Of a stretch of DNA of 64,000 nt, positions 50,711 to 59,396 are shown one piece after another. The notes under the pieces were generated by a model that was given only the letters and a program-made list of their open reading frames with translations, searched no databases and was not told where the DNA came from. The translations under genes were made by a program, and so were the position numbers. Source of the DNA: an uncultured Verrucomicrobiota bacterium (lineage in GTDB: Bacteria > Verrucomicrobiota > Verrucomicrobiia > Opitutales > Opitutaceae); the NCBI GenBank assembly GCA_903869675.1, contig CAIQAB010000002.1, positions 62,001 to 126,000 on the forward strand, read 5' to 3'. The number at the start of each line of letters is the position of its first letter. The stretch's first letter is position 1.

Positions 50711-51124
50711 CTAAGTGTTCGCGTCCTCGCCCGCGGCGATCTGGCGCTGGTTGGCCGGCAGGTGGTGCGGCAGCACCAGATAGTAATTCATCAACCACCA
50801 ACTGCGCGAGGACCGGTAGAATAAGATAGGAAACCCCACCGCGCCCAACCCGGCGAGGATAACCGCCGGCCGGCCGGCCAGCAGGCCCGCCAGGTAGGCG
50901 ACCAGGACCGGGACCAGAAAGCCGCACACGGTGACGCCGTAGTTCAGCGACATCGCGCCGAGAAAGCTGCCTTCATCGCGCTCGAACTTAAGCCCGCAAT
51001 CGGCGCAGGCGGGCGCGATCGTGAAAAGCGAGCCCGCCACAAAAAGCGTGGGCGCGCCGCAATTAGGGCAGCGGTGGGTGAGGCCGCGCTGCAGGATGGC
51101 TCCGCGGGTGACGGTGAACTTCAT
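50711..51124 (-). CDS. DUF983 family membrane protein
   Basis: 137 residues. The N-terminal zinc-ribbon-like HRCPNCGAPTLFVAG and CADCGLKFERDEG followed by two or three membrane segments match DUF983. Function unknown. The ATG at 51124 is chosen because the longer frame runs into tsf. It lies downstream of tsf across a strong terminator. Confidence 0.85.
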   Translation of the reverse strand: MKFTVTRGAILQRGLTHRCPNCGAPTLFVAGSLFTIAPACADCGLKFERDEGSFLGAMSLNYGVTVCGFLVPVLVAYLAGLLAGRPAVILAGLGAVGFPILFYRSSRSWWLMNYYLVLPHHLPANQRQIAAGEDANT

Positions 51125-51132
51125 AAGGCCAC

Positions 51133-51164
51133 AAAAAAGACGCTTCCCCGCGAAGGGAAGCGTC
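51133..51164 (-). terminator. intrinsic terminator after rpsB-tsf
   Basis: On the minus strand: gacgcttccc, loop ttcgcg, gggaagcgtc, then six T. Perfect 10-bp stem. It ends the rpsB-tsf unit and lies just before the DUF983 gene start. Confidence 0.92.
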
Positions 51165-51207
51165 CAGTGGGAGAAACCCGTGGGCAGCCCGTGCCGCCCG
51201 GGCCGGC

Positions 51208-51804
51208 TTAGGCGCCGAGCTGGTAGCGGGTGAAGCGGCGGACGACGATGTTCTCGCCAGTCTTGGCGATCGTCTCGGTGACGATTTCCTTCACGCTCTT
51301 CTCGGCCTGCTTCACGAAGGGCTGATCGAGGAGGCACACCGTGGCGTAGAATTTCTCCAGCTTGCCCTCGACGATCTTCTGCACTGCGGCAGGCGGCTTG
51401 CCGACCACCTGGGCGGCGGCGATCTCGCGCTCCTTGGCCAGATCGGCCTCGGGCACTTCCTCGCGGGTCACGTAGAGGGGGCTCACAGCCGCGATGTGGA
51501 GGCACAGGTCCTTCACAAACTGGCGGAACTCCTCGTTGCGGCCCACGAAGTCGGTCTCGCAGTTGACCTCGATGAGGACGCCCACTTTGCCGCCGACGTG
51601 AATATAGCTCTCGACGACGCCTTCCTTGGCGGTGCGGTCGGCGCGCTTGGCGGCGGAGGCCGCGCCTTTTTTACGGAGGATGGTGACGGCCTCCTCGAAG
51701 TTGCCATTGGTCTCAACCAAGGCGCGCTTGCAATCCATCATGGCGGCGCCCGTCTGGGCGCGCAGGTCGTTGACCATGCTGGCGGTGATCGTGGTGGTGC
51801 TCAT
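51208..51804 (-). CDS. tsf: elongation factor Ts
   Basis: Nucleotide exchange factor for EF-Tu. The 198 residues form the short type of EF-Ts, lacking the long coiled-coil and second core subdomain of E. coli. The UBA-like N-terminus (VNDLRAQTGAAMMDCKRAL) and the invariant VNCETDFVGRNEEF are clear. It follows rpsB by 32 bases, the usual order. Confidence 0.96.
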   Translation of the reverse strand: MSTTTITASMVNDLRAQTGAAMMDCKRALVETNGNFEEAVTILRKKGAASAAKRADRTAKEGVVESYIHVGGKVGVLIEVNCETDFVGRNEEFRQFVKDLCLHIAAVSPLYVTREEVPEADLAKEREIAAAQVVGKPPAAVQKIVEGKLEKFYATVCLLDQPFVKQAEKSVKEIVTETIAKTGENIVVRRFTRYQLGA

Positions 51805-51836
51805 GAATGAGTTTAACGGGGATTGGCGGGAAAAAA

Positions 51837-52700
51837 TCAGGCCTTGGGCGCGGCGATCTTCTTGCGGGAGGCAGGTTTCTTGACCTCGACCACCGGCTCG
51901 CCCTCGACCGCCGCAGGGGCGGCCTCGGCGGCGGGGGTGAGGTCGATGCCCGTGGCAGCGGCCACGGCGACGGTGGCGGCCTTCAGATCAGGCTGGCCGC
52001 GCTGGCCGCGACGGCTGTCGCGCTGCGCCAAGCCGGACTGGATGGCGGCAACGATGGTCTCCACGATGATGCGGATGGACTTCACGGCGTCGTCGTTGCC
52101 CGGGATCGGGTGCGAGAGCTGGGTGGGATCGGAATTGGTATCGACCAGGCCGACGCAGGGGATCTCGGAGCGCTTGGCCTCGGCGACGGCGATCGCCTCG
52201 TGGTTGGCGTCGATCACGAACATGATGGACGGCAGCTCGGGCATCTCGAGGATACCGGAGAAATTCTTGGTCATGCGGACCATCTCGCGCTTGATGGAGG
52301 CCTCTTCCTTGGAGGAGAGCTTGGCGAGCTCGCCGTTCTGCTCCTGCTGCTGGTATTTCTTGAACTTGGCGATGGACTTCTTGACCGTGGCGAAATTGGT
52401 CAAAGTGCCTCCGAGCCAACGATCCACGCAAAAAGGCATGCCAGTGGAGTTAGCCGCTTCGCGCATGATCTCGCGGGCTTGCTCCTTGGTGCCGACGAAG
52501 AGCACGTTGCCGCCCGAAGCCACTTTGTCTTCGACGAACGAATAGGCTTTGGCGAGGAGTTCGTGGGTCTTGCCCAGATCGATGATGGTGATACCTTGGC
52601 GATGATCGAAGACGTAGGGCTTGGAACGGGGGTTCCAGCGCTTGGTCTGGTGGCCGAAGTGGACGCCGGCATCGAGGAGGTCTTTGGCAGTGACTTGCAT
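51837..52700 (-). CDS. rpsB: 30S ribosomal protein S2
   Basis: 287 residues. Signatures are LLDAGVHFGHQTKRWNP, FVGTKEQAREIMREAA, RWLGGTLTNFATVKKSI and the late IPCVGLVDTNSDPTQLSHPI. The C-terminal 40 residues are an Ala/Lys/Pro-rich extension beyond the usual length. Divergent from the tRNA gene. Confidence 0.97.
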   Translation of the reverse strand: MQVTAKDLLDAGVHFGHQTKRWNPRSKPYVFDHRQGITIIDLGKTHELLAKAYSFVEDKVASGGNVLFVGTKEQAREIMREAANSTGMPFCVDRWLGGTLTNFATVKKSIAKFKKYQQQEQNGELAKLSSKEEASIKREMVRMTKNFSGILEMPELPSIMFVIDANHEAIAVAEAKRSEIPCVGLVDTNSDPTQLSHPIPGNDDAVKSIRIIVETIVAAIQSGLAQRDSRRGQRGQPDLKAATVAVAAATGIDLTPAAEAAPAAVEGEPVVEVKKPASRKKIAAPKA

Positions 52701-52889
52701 GGTAGGGATCTATGTATCGGTCGGAAACACAGGTCGGCCGAAGGGCCGCCTTGCGATCGTAGGATAAGGACTTGGGTTGTGGGTTAGGTGGGTTCTCTTC
52801 CGAAAGGAAAAGAGGTTTTAGCACACGGAGCGGAAAAACCGGAGGCAAGCGCGTTCTCGTGCTTTTTTAAAAAAACCCGGAAAAGGTCA

Positions 52890-52917
52890 TTGACAGAGCC
52901 AAAAGCCGGCGCAGGGT
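52890..52917 (+). promoter_or_regulatory. candidate tRNA promoter
   Basis: A perfect TTGACA -35 box (52890-52895) is followed after 16 bases by cagggt, which keeps A2 and T6 of a -10 box. The tRNA starts 17 bases later. The -10 box is weak, so the assignment rests mainly on the -35 box and position. Confidence 0.5.
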
Positions 52918-52933
52918 CTGCCCCCTCACTTGT

Positions 52934-53045
<112 letters not shown>

Positions 53046-53050
<5 letters not shown>

Positions 53051-53309
53051 GCTGTATCAAGTATACCTTCTTACAAATCCCGACGCCAGGCGTTATATCG
53101 GCCTCAGCGAACAGGTTACCCTTCGTCTGGTCCAGCATAATGCCGGCCTTTCCAAGTGGACTGCAAAATACCGTCCCTGGACCCTCACTTGGACCAGCCT
53201 ACCCTTGCCACTGGGCGAAGCCCGTAAACTCGAAAACCTGCTGAAGCGTCAAAAAGGAGGCAGTGGCCTCTATCCTCTTCTACAGAAATACGCTGCCAGC
53301 GGCTCATAA
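53046..53309 (+). CDS. small GIY-YIG domain nuclease-like protein
   Basis: 87 residues, GTG start directly after the terminator T-run. The GIY-YIG pattern is clear: YQVYLLTN and RRYIGLSEQVTLRLVQHNAG with the conserved Arg, then WTAKYRPWTLTW and the Glu in EARKLENLLKRQKGG. It belongs to the short single-domain GIY-YIG proteins, whose roles are mostly unknown. It should be expressed only by read-through of the tRNA terminator. Its stop lies in ggctcataa, a nine-base match to the anticodon-loop region of the tRNA. Confidence 0.88.
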
Positions 53310-53325
53310 TCCCGCCTATGCGGGA

Positions 53326-53395
53326 TCGTTAGTTCAAATCTAACCCCTGCACCCAATTTTAGCCCTTCCCCTGCCCGGAAGGGCTTTTTTGTGAA
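53326..53395 (+). repeat. 70-bp direct repeat, copy 2 (tRNA 3' fragment)
   Basis: Identical to 52981-53050. Here gtgaa is followed by ATAAG, so the repeated GTG leads straight to a stop (GTG AAA TAA). It preserves a tRNA 3' half that cannot by itself be a tRNA. Confidence 0.97.
53361..53390 (+). terminator. second copy of the tRNA terminator
   Basis: Same hairpin and T-run as 53016-53045, part of repeat copy 2. It would end transcripts that read through the first terminator into the GIY-YIG gene. Confidence 0.92.
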
Positions 53396-53488
53396 ATAAG
53401 ACAGAACTAAAAAATACCGGGAGTTATGGGACCAGGGTCACGCATGCTCTTGTGGACAAGCCCGGTCCGGCGCGCAATCTGACCGCCC

Positions 53489-54526
53489 ATGCAGCTGCAC
53501 AAAACCTGGGCCGCCCCCATCGACGACTACGTGATCGACCTCGCCTGGTCGCCCGACGGCGCGCACCTCGCCGCCGCTTCCCAAGCCGGTCCCCTGCACC
53601 TTTTCGCCGGCCCCACGGGCGAAAACCGCCGCGAACTGCCGGGCCACGCCGAAGGCACCAATTGCCTCGCCTTCGCCCCCGCCTCCCCCACCCCGCTGCT
53701 CGCCTCCGGCGGCCAGGACGGCGCGGTAAAACTCTGGGACGCCGCCGCCGGCCAGCACCTCGCCACCGCCGCCCTCGGCCCCTCCTGGATCGAGCACCTC
53801 GCTTGGCGCCCCGCAGCGCGCGCCGGTCAACCGCCCTCCGCCCCGCTGCTCGCCGCCGCCTCGGGCCGGGACCTCGTTTTTCTGCGCCCCGACGCATCAA
53901 TCGCGCACCGCTTCAAACCCGCCCCCAAAACCCTCTCCGCCCTTGCTTGGCATCCGCAAGGCGGCGCCCTCGCCGCGGCCTACTTCGGCGGCATCTGCCT
54001 CTGGGATGCCGACGACCACCTCGCCCAGAAGGAGTTTCCCTACGCCCAAGGCATCGCCACCCTAGCCTGGTCGCCGCCGGACGGCCGCTGGCTCGTCTCA
54101 GGCAACGCCGACCCCTCCGTCCATCTCTGGCTGCCCGAGGAGGACCAGGAGTTCCACATGAGCGGCTACGAGACCAAAGTGCGCCAGATCACCTTCAACC
54201 ACACCGGGCAAAAACTCGCCACCACCGGCGGCCAGGATGTCTGTGTGTGGGACTGCGCCGGCGCCGGCCCCGAAGGCCGCGAACCCACCATGCTCCCGCA
54301 CGACGCCCCGCTGGTCGCGGTCGCCTTCCAGCACCGGCACAACCTCCTCGCCGCCGCCAGCAAGGACGGCGTCCTCCAACTCTGGAGCCCCGAACGCCCC
54401 CAGCCCCTCCGCGCCACCGTAAAAATGCCCGCGCCCGCCACCCGCCTCGCGTGGTCACCCGACGATGCCCTGCTCGCCGTCGGCACCGAAAAAGGCGTGG
54501 TCTACGTGCTCCGCGTCGAACCCTGA
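53489..54526 (+). CDS. WD40-repeat protein
   Basis: 345 residues with about seven WD40-like blades: VIDLAWSPDGAHLAAAS, CLAFAPASPTPLLASGG with QDGAVKLWDAA, IEHLAWRPAA, LSALAWHPQGGALAAAYFGG with ICLWDADD, LAWSPPDGRWLVSGN, ITFNHTGQKLATTGGQD with VCVWDCAG, and LAAASKDGVLQLWSP. No enzymatic domain is attached, so it probably acts as a protein-binding scaffold. It starts about 90 bases after the second repeat copy. A longer frame over the same region is a shadow. Confidence 0.88.
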   Translation: MQLHKTWAAPIDDYVIDLAWSPDGAHLAAASQAGPLHLFAGPTGENRRELPGHAEGTNCLAFAPASPTPLLASGGQDGAVKLWDAAAGQHLATAALGPSWIEHLAWRPAARAGQPPSAPLLAAASGRDLVFLRPDASIAHRFKPAPKTLSALAWHPQGGALAAAYFGGICLWDADDHLAQKEFPYAQGIATLAWSPPDGRWLVSGNADPSVHLWLPEEDQEFHMSGYETKVRQITFNHTGQKLATTGGQDVCVWDCAGAGPEGREPTMLPHDAPLVAVAFQHRHNLLAAASKDGVLQLWSPERPQPLRATVKMPAPATRLAWSPDDALLAVGTEKGVVYVLRVEP

Positions 54527-54603
54527 GCGTCCCCCGCCGCCCGCTCGCGAAGCAGCCCCGAATAACGTTTCCCCTTCCGATCCCGCCGCTCAGGCTGCAA
54601 CCC

Positions 54604-55386
54604 ATGAACCGCCTCCCCACCCCCCGCCTGCTCGGCGTTGCCCTGCTCCTCGCCCTCACCCCCGCCGCCCGCGCGACCGAGGTTCCACCCCAGTTTCGCA
54701 GCGTCCTGATCGATGGTCAGGCCAACCTCTACTCCCTCGCCGACAGCACCGGATCCGGCCGCTGGGTAAAACTCGGTGAATCCTTCGACGGCTGGAAACT
54801 CGCCTCCTTCGACCCCGTCACCCAGCGCCTCACCCTCACCCGCGACGGCGAGACCCGCGAACTCGGTCTGGCCGACGGCAGTCTGGCCAACGGCAGCACA
54901 CCCGTTGCCGCCACCGTGGCCGACGCCGACGCCCTGCTGGAAAAGATGCGCTTCGAGGAGATGATCGAAAAGGCCCTCACCACCCAGCAAAACGCCATGG
55001 CAAAATCCATGCAGCAGATGATGGGGAAACAAAAGATGTCCGACGCCGACCGCACCCGCATGGCCGAGTTTCAGCAACGCGCCATGAAGGTCATGATCGA
55101 CGAGATGGACATTCCCGGCATGCGCGCCGATGTCGCCAAAATCTACGCCGGCACCTTCTCCGCCGCCGAACTCAAGGCCCAGGCCGATTTCTACACCACC
55201 GCCGGCGGTCAGGCCATGATCGATAAACAGCCCGCCCTCCAGCAGCGCATGGCCGAGCTCATGATGCCCCGCATGATGGCCGCCATGCCCAAGATCCAAG
55301 CCATGGCCGCCGAATTCGCCCCGCCCCCCGCCCCGCCAAAGCCCGCCGCCACCCCGGCCATCGAGCCGGTTACCGAGGCACACTGA
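54604..55386 (+). CDS. secreted DUF2059-type protein
   Basis: 260 residues. A signal peptide (MNRLPTPRLLGVALLLALTP, cleavage near ARA-TE) precedes an unassigned middle and a C-terminal helical DUF2059-like part: FEEMIEKALTTQQNAMAKSM, IYAGTFSAAELKAQADFYTT and GGQAMIDKQPALQQRMAELM. A proline-rich tail follows. Probably periplasmic; function unknown. It lies 77 bases after the WD40 gene and 91 bases before the first feoA. Confidence 0.82.
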   Translation: MNRLPTPRLLGVALLLALTPAARATEVPPQFRSVLIDGQANLYSLADSTGSGRWVKLGESFDGWKLASFDPVTQRLTLTRDGETRELGLADGSLANGSTPVAATVADADALLEKMRFEEMIEKALTTQQNAMAKSMQQMMGKQKMSDADRTRMAEFQQRAMKVMIDEMDIPGMRADVAKIYAGTFSAAELKAQADFYTTAGGQAMIDKQPALQQRMAELMMPRMMAAMPKIQAMAAEFAPPPAPPKPAATPAIEPVTEAH

Positions 55387-55443
55387 GCCGCAGGAAAAAG
55401 CCGCAGGAAAAAACCACCGGAAATCGGCAAATCATTTGACCAA

Positions 55444-55466
55444 AGATAAGACTGAGTCTCAATCTT
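55444..55466. promoter_or_regulatory. candidate Fur-type operator upstream of feoA
   Basis: aagataagactgagtctcaatctt contains the perfect agact-g-agtct dyad with weaker symmetry beyond, about 12 bases before the first feoA ATG. Its position before ferrous iron uptake genes fits iron-responsive repression, but similarity to the classical Fur box is partial. Confidence 0.4.
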
Positions 55467-55477
55467 GCGATTCTTCG

Positions 55478-55741
55478 ATGTCCGCCACCCTTGCCCGCCT
55501 GTATCCTGAACCCTTGCCCTTGTGCCAATTACCGGTCGGCGAGTCTGCCCGCGTGCAGGCCCTGAGCGGCGAGGCCGCCTTTTGCCAACGCCTCCGGGAA
55601 CTGGGCTTCGGGGAGCGCGCCTTCGTGACCAAGGTCAGCGGTCGCGGCCCCTTCATTTGCGTGGTCAACGGTTGCCGCCTCGCCCTGAGCCACGATGCCG
55701 CCGCCTGCATCCTGGTCGAGCCCACCGGTCTCAGAAAATAA
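55478..55741 (+). CDS. feoA: FeoA-domain protein, first copy
   Basis: 87 residues with an SH3-like FeoA fold: LCQLPVGESARVQALSG, CQRLRELGFGERAFVTKVSG and NGCRLALSHDAAACILV. FeoA is a cytoplasmic partner of FeoB. The ATG at 55478 is preferred over a TTG at 55436. The copy contains three cysteines not seen in the second FeoA. It begins the feoA-feoA-feoB cluster. Confidence 0.88.
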   Translation: MSATLARLYPEPLPLCQLPVGESARVQALSGEAAFCQRLRELGFGERAFVTKVSGRGPFICVVNGCRLALSHDAAACILVEPTGLRK

Positions 55742-55823
55742 CCGCACGCATCGGCCACGATTACTCACACCGTCCCGCATCGTTGTCAGGCTCCGCTGGG
55801 ATAAAGCCCAACGCCCGCCCACC

Positions 55824-56060
55824 ATGAACCTCGCCCAGCTCCCCGCCGGCACCTCCGCCGCGATCCAGGCCTGCCCGCAGGCCGGCCCCGCCTTTACCCG
55901 TCTCCGTGAGATGGGCCTGCTGCCCGGCACCCGCGTCACTCTGGTGCGCGTCGCTCCGCTCGGCGACCCGATCGAGATCCAAGTGCGCGGCTACCGCCTG
56001 TCCTTGCGCAAGTCCGAGGCGGCCCAGATCGAGCTCGCGCCAGAGCCACCCACCACATGA
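55824..56060 (+). CDS. feoA: FeoA-domain protein, second copy
   Basis: 78 residues. NLAQLPAGTSAAIQAC, FTRLREMGLLPGTRVTLVRV and GDPIEIQVRGYRLSLRKSEA form the standard FeoA pattern. The stop overlaps the feoB start by four bases (ATGA), so this copy is the one translationally coupled to the transporter. Confidence 0.92.
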   Translation: MNLAQLPAGTSAAIQACPQAGPAFTRLREMGLLPGTRVTLVRVAPLGDPIEIQVRGYRLSLRKSEAAQIELAPEPPTT

Positions 56061-58201
56061 ACCCTGCCGCCCCCGCGCCCCGGTCCGCCCCGGTTTACGC
56101 CCTCGTGGGCAACCCGAATTGCGGCAAGTCCACCCTGTTCAACGCCCTCACCGGCTTGAAACAAAAAGTGGGCAACTACCCCGGCGTCACCGTCGAGCGC
56201 AAGGTCGGCACCGCCTACACCCAGCACGGCCAGCCCCTCACCTTGATCGACCTGCCCGGCGCCTACTCGCTCGCCGCCCGCTCGCCCGACGAAGCCGTCA
56301 CCCGCGATGTGTTGCTCGGTCGCCGCACCGACACCCCCACACCGGACCGCATCATCTGCATCGCCGACGCCACCAACCTCGAGCGCAACCTCTACCTCGT
56401 CCACCAGATCCTCGACCTCGGCCGGCCGGTCATCCTCGTGCTCAACATGATGGACCTCGCCGCCCAGGCCGGCCTGACCGTCCGCGCCGACCACCTGAGC
56501 CGCCAACTGGGCATTCCCGTGATCCCCTGCGAAGCCGCCCACGGCAAAGGCTTGATCGAGCTGAAACTCGCGCTCTCCCGTCCCGACCTGCCCCTGCCCC
56601 GCCACGCGTGGGATATCCCCGCCGCCCTCGCCCCGGCCGTATCGGAACTTCAAGCCTCGCTCAGCGCCCAAGACCGCAAGGCCCCGCTCGTCGCCCGCGC
56701 CGAGGCCCTGCTCCTCCTGACCGACCCCGACCCGGTGCGCGTCGCCGGCTCCACTCCGCTCTCCGCCGCCACCACCCGCATCCTCGAAACCTGGAAACAA
56801 CGCTGGGCCGGCGACGGCACCGATTGCTCCGGCACCCTCGTCGCAGCACGTTACGATGCCATCGGCCGGCTCGCCCGCGAGACCATCGTGCCGCCCGCCA
56901 GCGGCGCCCACGCGACCGACGCCGACGCCACCCTCGCACTGAGTGACCGGATCGATGCCGTCGCCACCCATCCAGTCTGGGGCTGGCTCATTTTTGCCGC
57001 CATCATGGCAACGATGTTCCTCGGCATCTTCACCCTGGCCGAGATCCCGATGGGCTGGATCGAGAGCCTGATGGGCTGGGCCTCCGACCACGTCTCCGCG
57101 CTCCTCCCGCCCGGCGATTTTCATAATCTCATAATCGACGGAGCCCTCGCCGGAGTCGGCGGGGTGATCATCTTTCTGCCCCAGATCCTCATCCTGTTTT
57201 TCTTCATCGGCCTGCTGGAAAGCACGGGCTACATGGCCCGCGCGGCCTTCATCATGGATCGCGTGATGAGTCGCGTCGGCCTGAACGGCAAAAGCTTCAT
57301 CCCGCTGCTCAGTTCCTACGCCTGCGCCATCCCGGGCATCATGGCTGCACGGACCATCGAAGAGCCGAAGGATCGCCTCGCCACCATACTCGTCGCACCC
57401 TTCATGAGCTGCTCGGCGCGCCTCCCGGTTTACCTGCTGCTCATCGCCGCATTGGTGTCGTCCAACGAGGTCCCGCTCGGCACCCAGGTCGGCCTGCTGC
57501 TGCTGATGTATTTCCTCGGCACCGCCGGAGCCTTCGCCTTCGCGTGGTTGTTCAAGAAAACCCTCCTGCGCGGCGCGCCCCCGCTCATGATCATGGAGCT
57601 CCCGCCCTACCGTCTGCCGCGCCTGCGCGACGTCGCCTGGCAGATGTGGGAACGCGCGGCGGTCTTTGTGAAACGCGCCGGCACCGTCATCCTCGCGTTG
57701 GCCATCGTGCTCTGGTTCCTAGCCAACTTCCCCAAGCCCCCCGCTGCCGCCGAGGGCAAGCCGCCGGTGGACGCCCTTGCGCACAGTTTTGCCGGTCGCG
57801 CCGGCCACGCCCTCGAACCACTCATCGCCCCGCTGGGCTTCGATTGGCGCATCGGCATCGGCCTGATCCAGTCGTTCGCTGCCCGCGAGGTATTCAACAG
57901 CTCGATGAGCGTGGTATTCGCGGTCGAACAAGGCGGCGATGAAGCCGCCACCCGGGCCCACCTGCGCGACGCCCTGCGCACCGCCAGGCGCCCTGACGGC
58001 ACGCCGCTCTTCACCCCGCTGGTCTGCCTCTCGCTGATGGTCTTCTACGTCTTCGCGATGCAGTGCATCAGCACCATCGCCGTGGTGAAACGCGAGACCG
58101 CCGTCTGGAAATGGCCCCTCTTCCAGCTCGCCTACATGACAGGCACGGCGTGGCTGGCCTGCTTCGTCCTCTACCAAGCCGGCCGCGCCCTCGGCTTCTG
58201 A
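56057..58201 (+). CDS. feoB: ferrous iron transport protein B
   Basis: 714 residues. The N-terminal GTPase has G1 GNPNCGKST (residues 18-26), G2 GVTVERK, G3 DLPGAYSL and G4 NMMD, followed by a regulatory helical domain. The membrane part contains two Gate (nucleoside-recognition) regions, with GYMARAAFIMDRVMSRVG, SYACAIPGIMAART and the second AREVFNSSMSVVF. It moves Fe2+ across the inner membrane. Four-base overlap with feoA2 and a three-base gap to the next small gene show an operon. Confidence 0.96.
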   Translation: MNPAAPAPRSAPVYALVGNPNCGKSTLFNALTGLKQKVGNYPGVTVERKVGTAYTQHGQPLTLIDLPGAYSLAARSPDEAVTRDVLLGRRTDTPTPDRIICIADATNLERNLYLVHQILDLGRPVILVLNMMDLAAQAGLTVRADHLSRQLGIPVIPCEAAHGKGLIELKLALSRPDLPLPRHAWDIPAALAPAVSELQASLSAQDRKAPLVARAEALLLLTDPDPVRVAGSTPLSAATTRILETWKQRWAGDGTDCSGTLVAARYDAIGRLARETIVPPASGAHATDADATLALSDRIDAVATHPVWGWLIFAAIMATMFLGIFTLAEIPMGWIESLMGWASDHVSALLPPGDFHNLIIDGALAGVGGVIIFLPQILILFFFIGLLESTGYMARAAFIMDRVMSRVGLNGKSFIPLLSSYACAIPGIMAARTIEEPKDRLATILVAPFMSCSARLPVYLLLIAALVSSNEVPLGTQVGLLLLMYFLGTAGAFAFAWLFKKTLLRGAPPLMIMELPPYRLPRLRDVAWQMWERAAVFVKRAGTVILALAIVLWFLANFPKPPAAAEGKPPVDALAHSFAGRAGHALEPLIAPLGFDWRIGIGLIQSFAAREVFNSSMSVVFAVEQGGDEAATRAHLRDALRTARRPDGTPLFTPLVCLSLMVFYVFAMQCISTIAVVKRETAVWKWPLFQLAYMTGTAWLACFVLYQAGRALGF

Positions 58202-58203
58202 CC

Positions 58204-58377
58204 ATGCGCGCCGACTGGCAAACCCCGCTCGCGCTTCTCGTCGTCGCCCTCGCCGCCGCCGCCCTGCTCGCTCCCGCCCTGCGCCGCCTGCGCTCCAGCG
58301 GCGCCAAGTCAGGCTGCGCCGCGGGCGGCCAAGGGTGCGGTTGCTCGGTGGCAAAGAAAAACCTCCGCGTCAAATGA
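58204..58377 (+). CDS. small cysteine-rich membrane protein of the feo operon
   Basis: 57 residues. One hydrophobic helix (LALLVVALAAAALLAPAL) is followed by a cytoplasmic-looking basic tail with three cysteines near GCAAGGQGCGCSVAKK (four cysteines if counted across the repeat). This matches the FeoB-associated Cys-rich membrane protein type. It starts two bases after feoB and overlaps the next gene by four bases. Confidence 0.82.
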   Translation: MRADWQTPLALLVVALAAAALLAPALRRLRSSGAKSGCAAGGQGCGCSVAKKNLRVK

Positions 58378-58679
58378 CCCTGCCCACCACGCCCCTCGCC
58401 CGCCTGCGCCTTGTCGGTATCCTCGAAGGCAGCTCCTTCCTGCTGCTGCTGCTGGTCGCGATGCCGCTCAAATACCTCGCCGGCCAGCCCCTCGCGGTCC
58501 GCGCCGCCGGCATGGCCCACGGAGTCCTGTTCCTGCTCTATCTGCTCGCACTGGTCCCGGTCGCACTCGATCGCCGCTGGGGCTGGAAAACCTGCGTGCT
58601 GGCCGCGCTCGCCAGCGTGTTGCCCGGCGGCCCGTTTGTCTTCGACGCCCGCGTGCTGCGGCCGCTGGCAAAACCCTGA
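58374..58679 (+). CDS. DUF3817 family membrane protein
   Basis: 101 residues. The pattern LRLVGILEGSSFLLLLLVAM, then PLKYLAGQPLAVRAAGMAHG and the final GGPFVFDARVLRPL fits DUF3817, with three membrane segments. Function unknown. It overlaps the preceding gene by four bases and ends the feo unit, converging with the thioredoxin-like gene across a 10-base gap. Confidence 0.88.
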   Translation: MTLPTTPLARLRLVGILEGSSFLLLLLVAMPLKYLAGQPLAVRAAGMAHGVLFLLYLLALVPVALDRRWGWKTCVLAALASVLPGGPFVFDARVLRPLAKP

Positions 58680-58689
58680 ATCCAGCCGC

Positions 58690-59313
58690 TCAATACTTCA
58701 CGCCGCAGCCGTAGGGCTGGGTCGAGGGCGTGGCGATGGGTTGGCCGGCCTTGAGAGCGGCGAGCGCCGACTTCACGTAGTTCTCGGCGCCGGCGATGTC
58801 CTTCGCATCCGCCGAGCGCTTGCTGTCGATCGCACCCTGATAGACCAGCAAACCGGCTGCGTTGACGATGAAGAGATGGGGCGTGGTCTTGGCGCCGTAG
58901 CCCTTGCCCGCCTTGCCGTCTCCGTCCCGCAAATACGCGGTGGCGGCGACGTGGTTTTTCTCCAGCCAAGTCTTCACGCCGGCGTCATCAATATCGCCCG
59001 GCGTGCCCGGGGCGGAGGAGTTGATCAGGAGCCAGACGACGCCATCCGCGGTGGCAGCCTTCTGAAGGGCGGGCAGGTTGCCACTCGCTGCGTAGTGCTT
59101 CCGCACAAAGGGGCACTCGGGATTGGTCCACTCGAGCACCACGGTCTTGCCCTTAAAATCGGCCAAGTGATGGGTTTTTCCAGCGAGGTCGGTGAGGGTA
59201 AAGGCCGGCGCGGGTTCGCCGACACTGGCGGCGGAGAGCAGGCTGGCGGCGAAAAATCCCACAAGGGCCAGGCCGCCGCGAACCAGCGTAAGGAGGGAGG
59301 TGGAGGTGTTCAT
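58690..59313 (-). CDS. secreted thioredoxin-fold (redoxin) protein
   Basis: 207 residues. A signal peptide (to about LLSAAS) precedes a redoxin/AhpC-TSA domain: PAPAFTLTDLAGKTHHLADF, VVLEWTNPECPFVRKHY and TPHLFIVNAAGLLVYQG with the cis-proline threonine-proline. The active-site motif has one cysteine only (PECPF rather than CxxC), so it resembles a peroxiredoxin-like or one-cysteine protein. Likely periplasmic. The C-terminus ends YGCGVKY. Confidence 0.88.
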   Translation of the reverse strand: MNTSTSLLTLVRGGLALVGFFAASLLSAASVGEPAPAFTLTDLAGKTHHLADFKGKTVVLEWTNPECPFVRKHYAASGNLPALQKAATADGVVWLLINSSAPGTPGDIDDAGVKTWLEKNHVAATAYLRDGDGKAGKGYGAKTTPHLFIVNAAGLLVYQGAIDSKRSADAKDIAGAENYVKSALAALKAGQPIATPSTQPYGCGVKY

Positions 59314-59396
59314 GGGTGTCGGTATTGCGATGGGTTAGGAATAGAGAAAACCACCGCCAAGGCGAGCCTGCCAACGGGTTTTTTGCGCCCGGCGCT

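Noticed and set aside
50591-50824. 77-codon frame in the gap before the DUF983 gene
   Set aside because: It covers repeat remnants and the 3' end of the DUF983 gene, with no recognisable domain.
53452-55386. Single 644-codon frame over the WD40 and DUF2059 genes
   Set aside because: Its first part reads out of frame through clear WD40 blades with an Arg/Pro-rich translation; only the DUF2059 part after 54604 is real.
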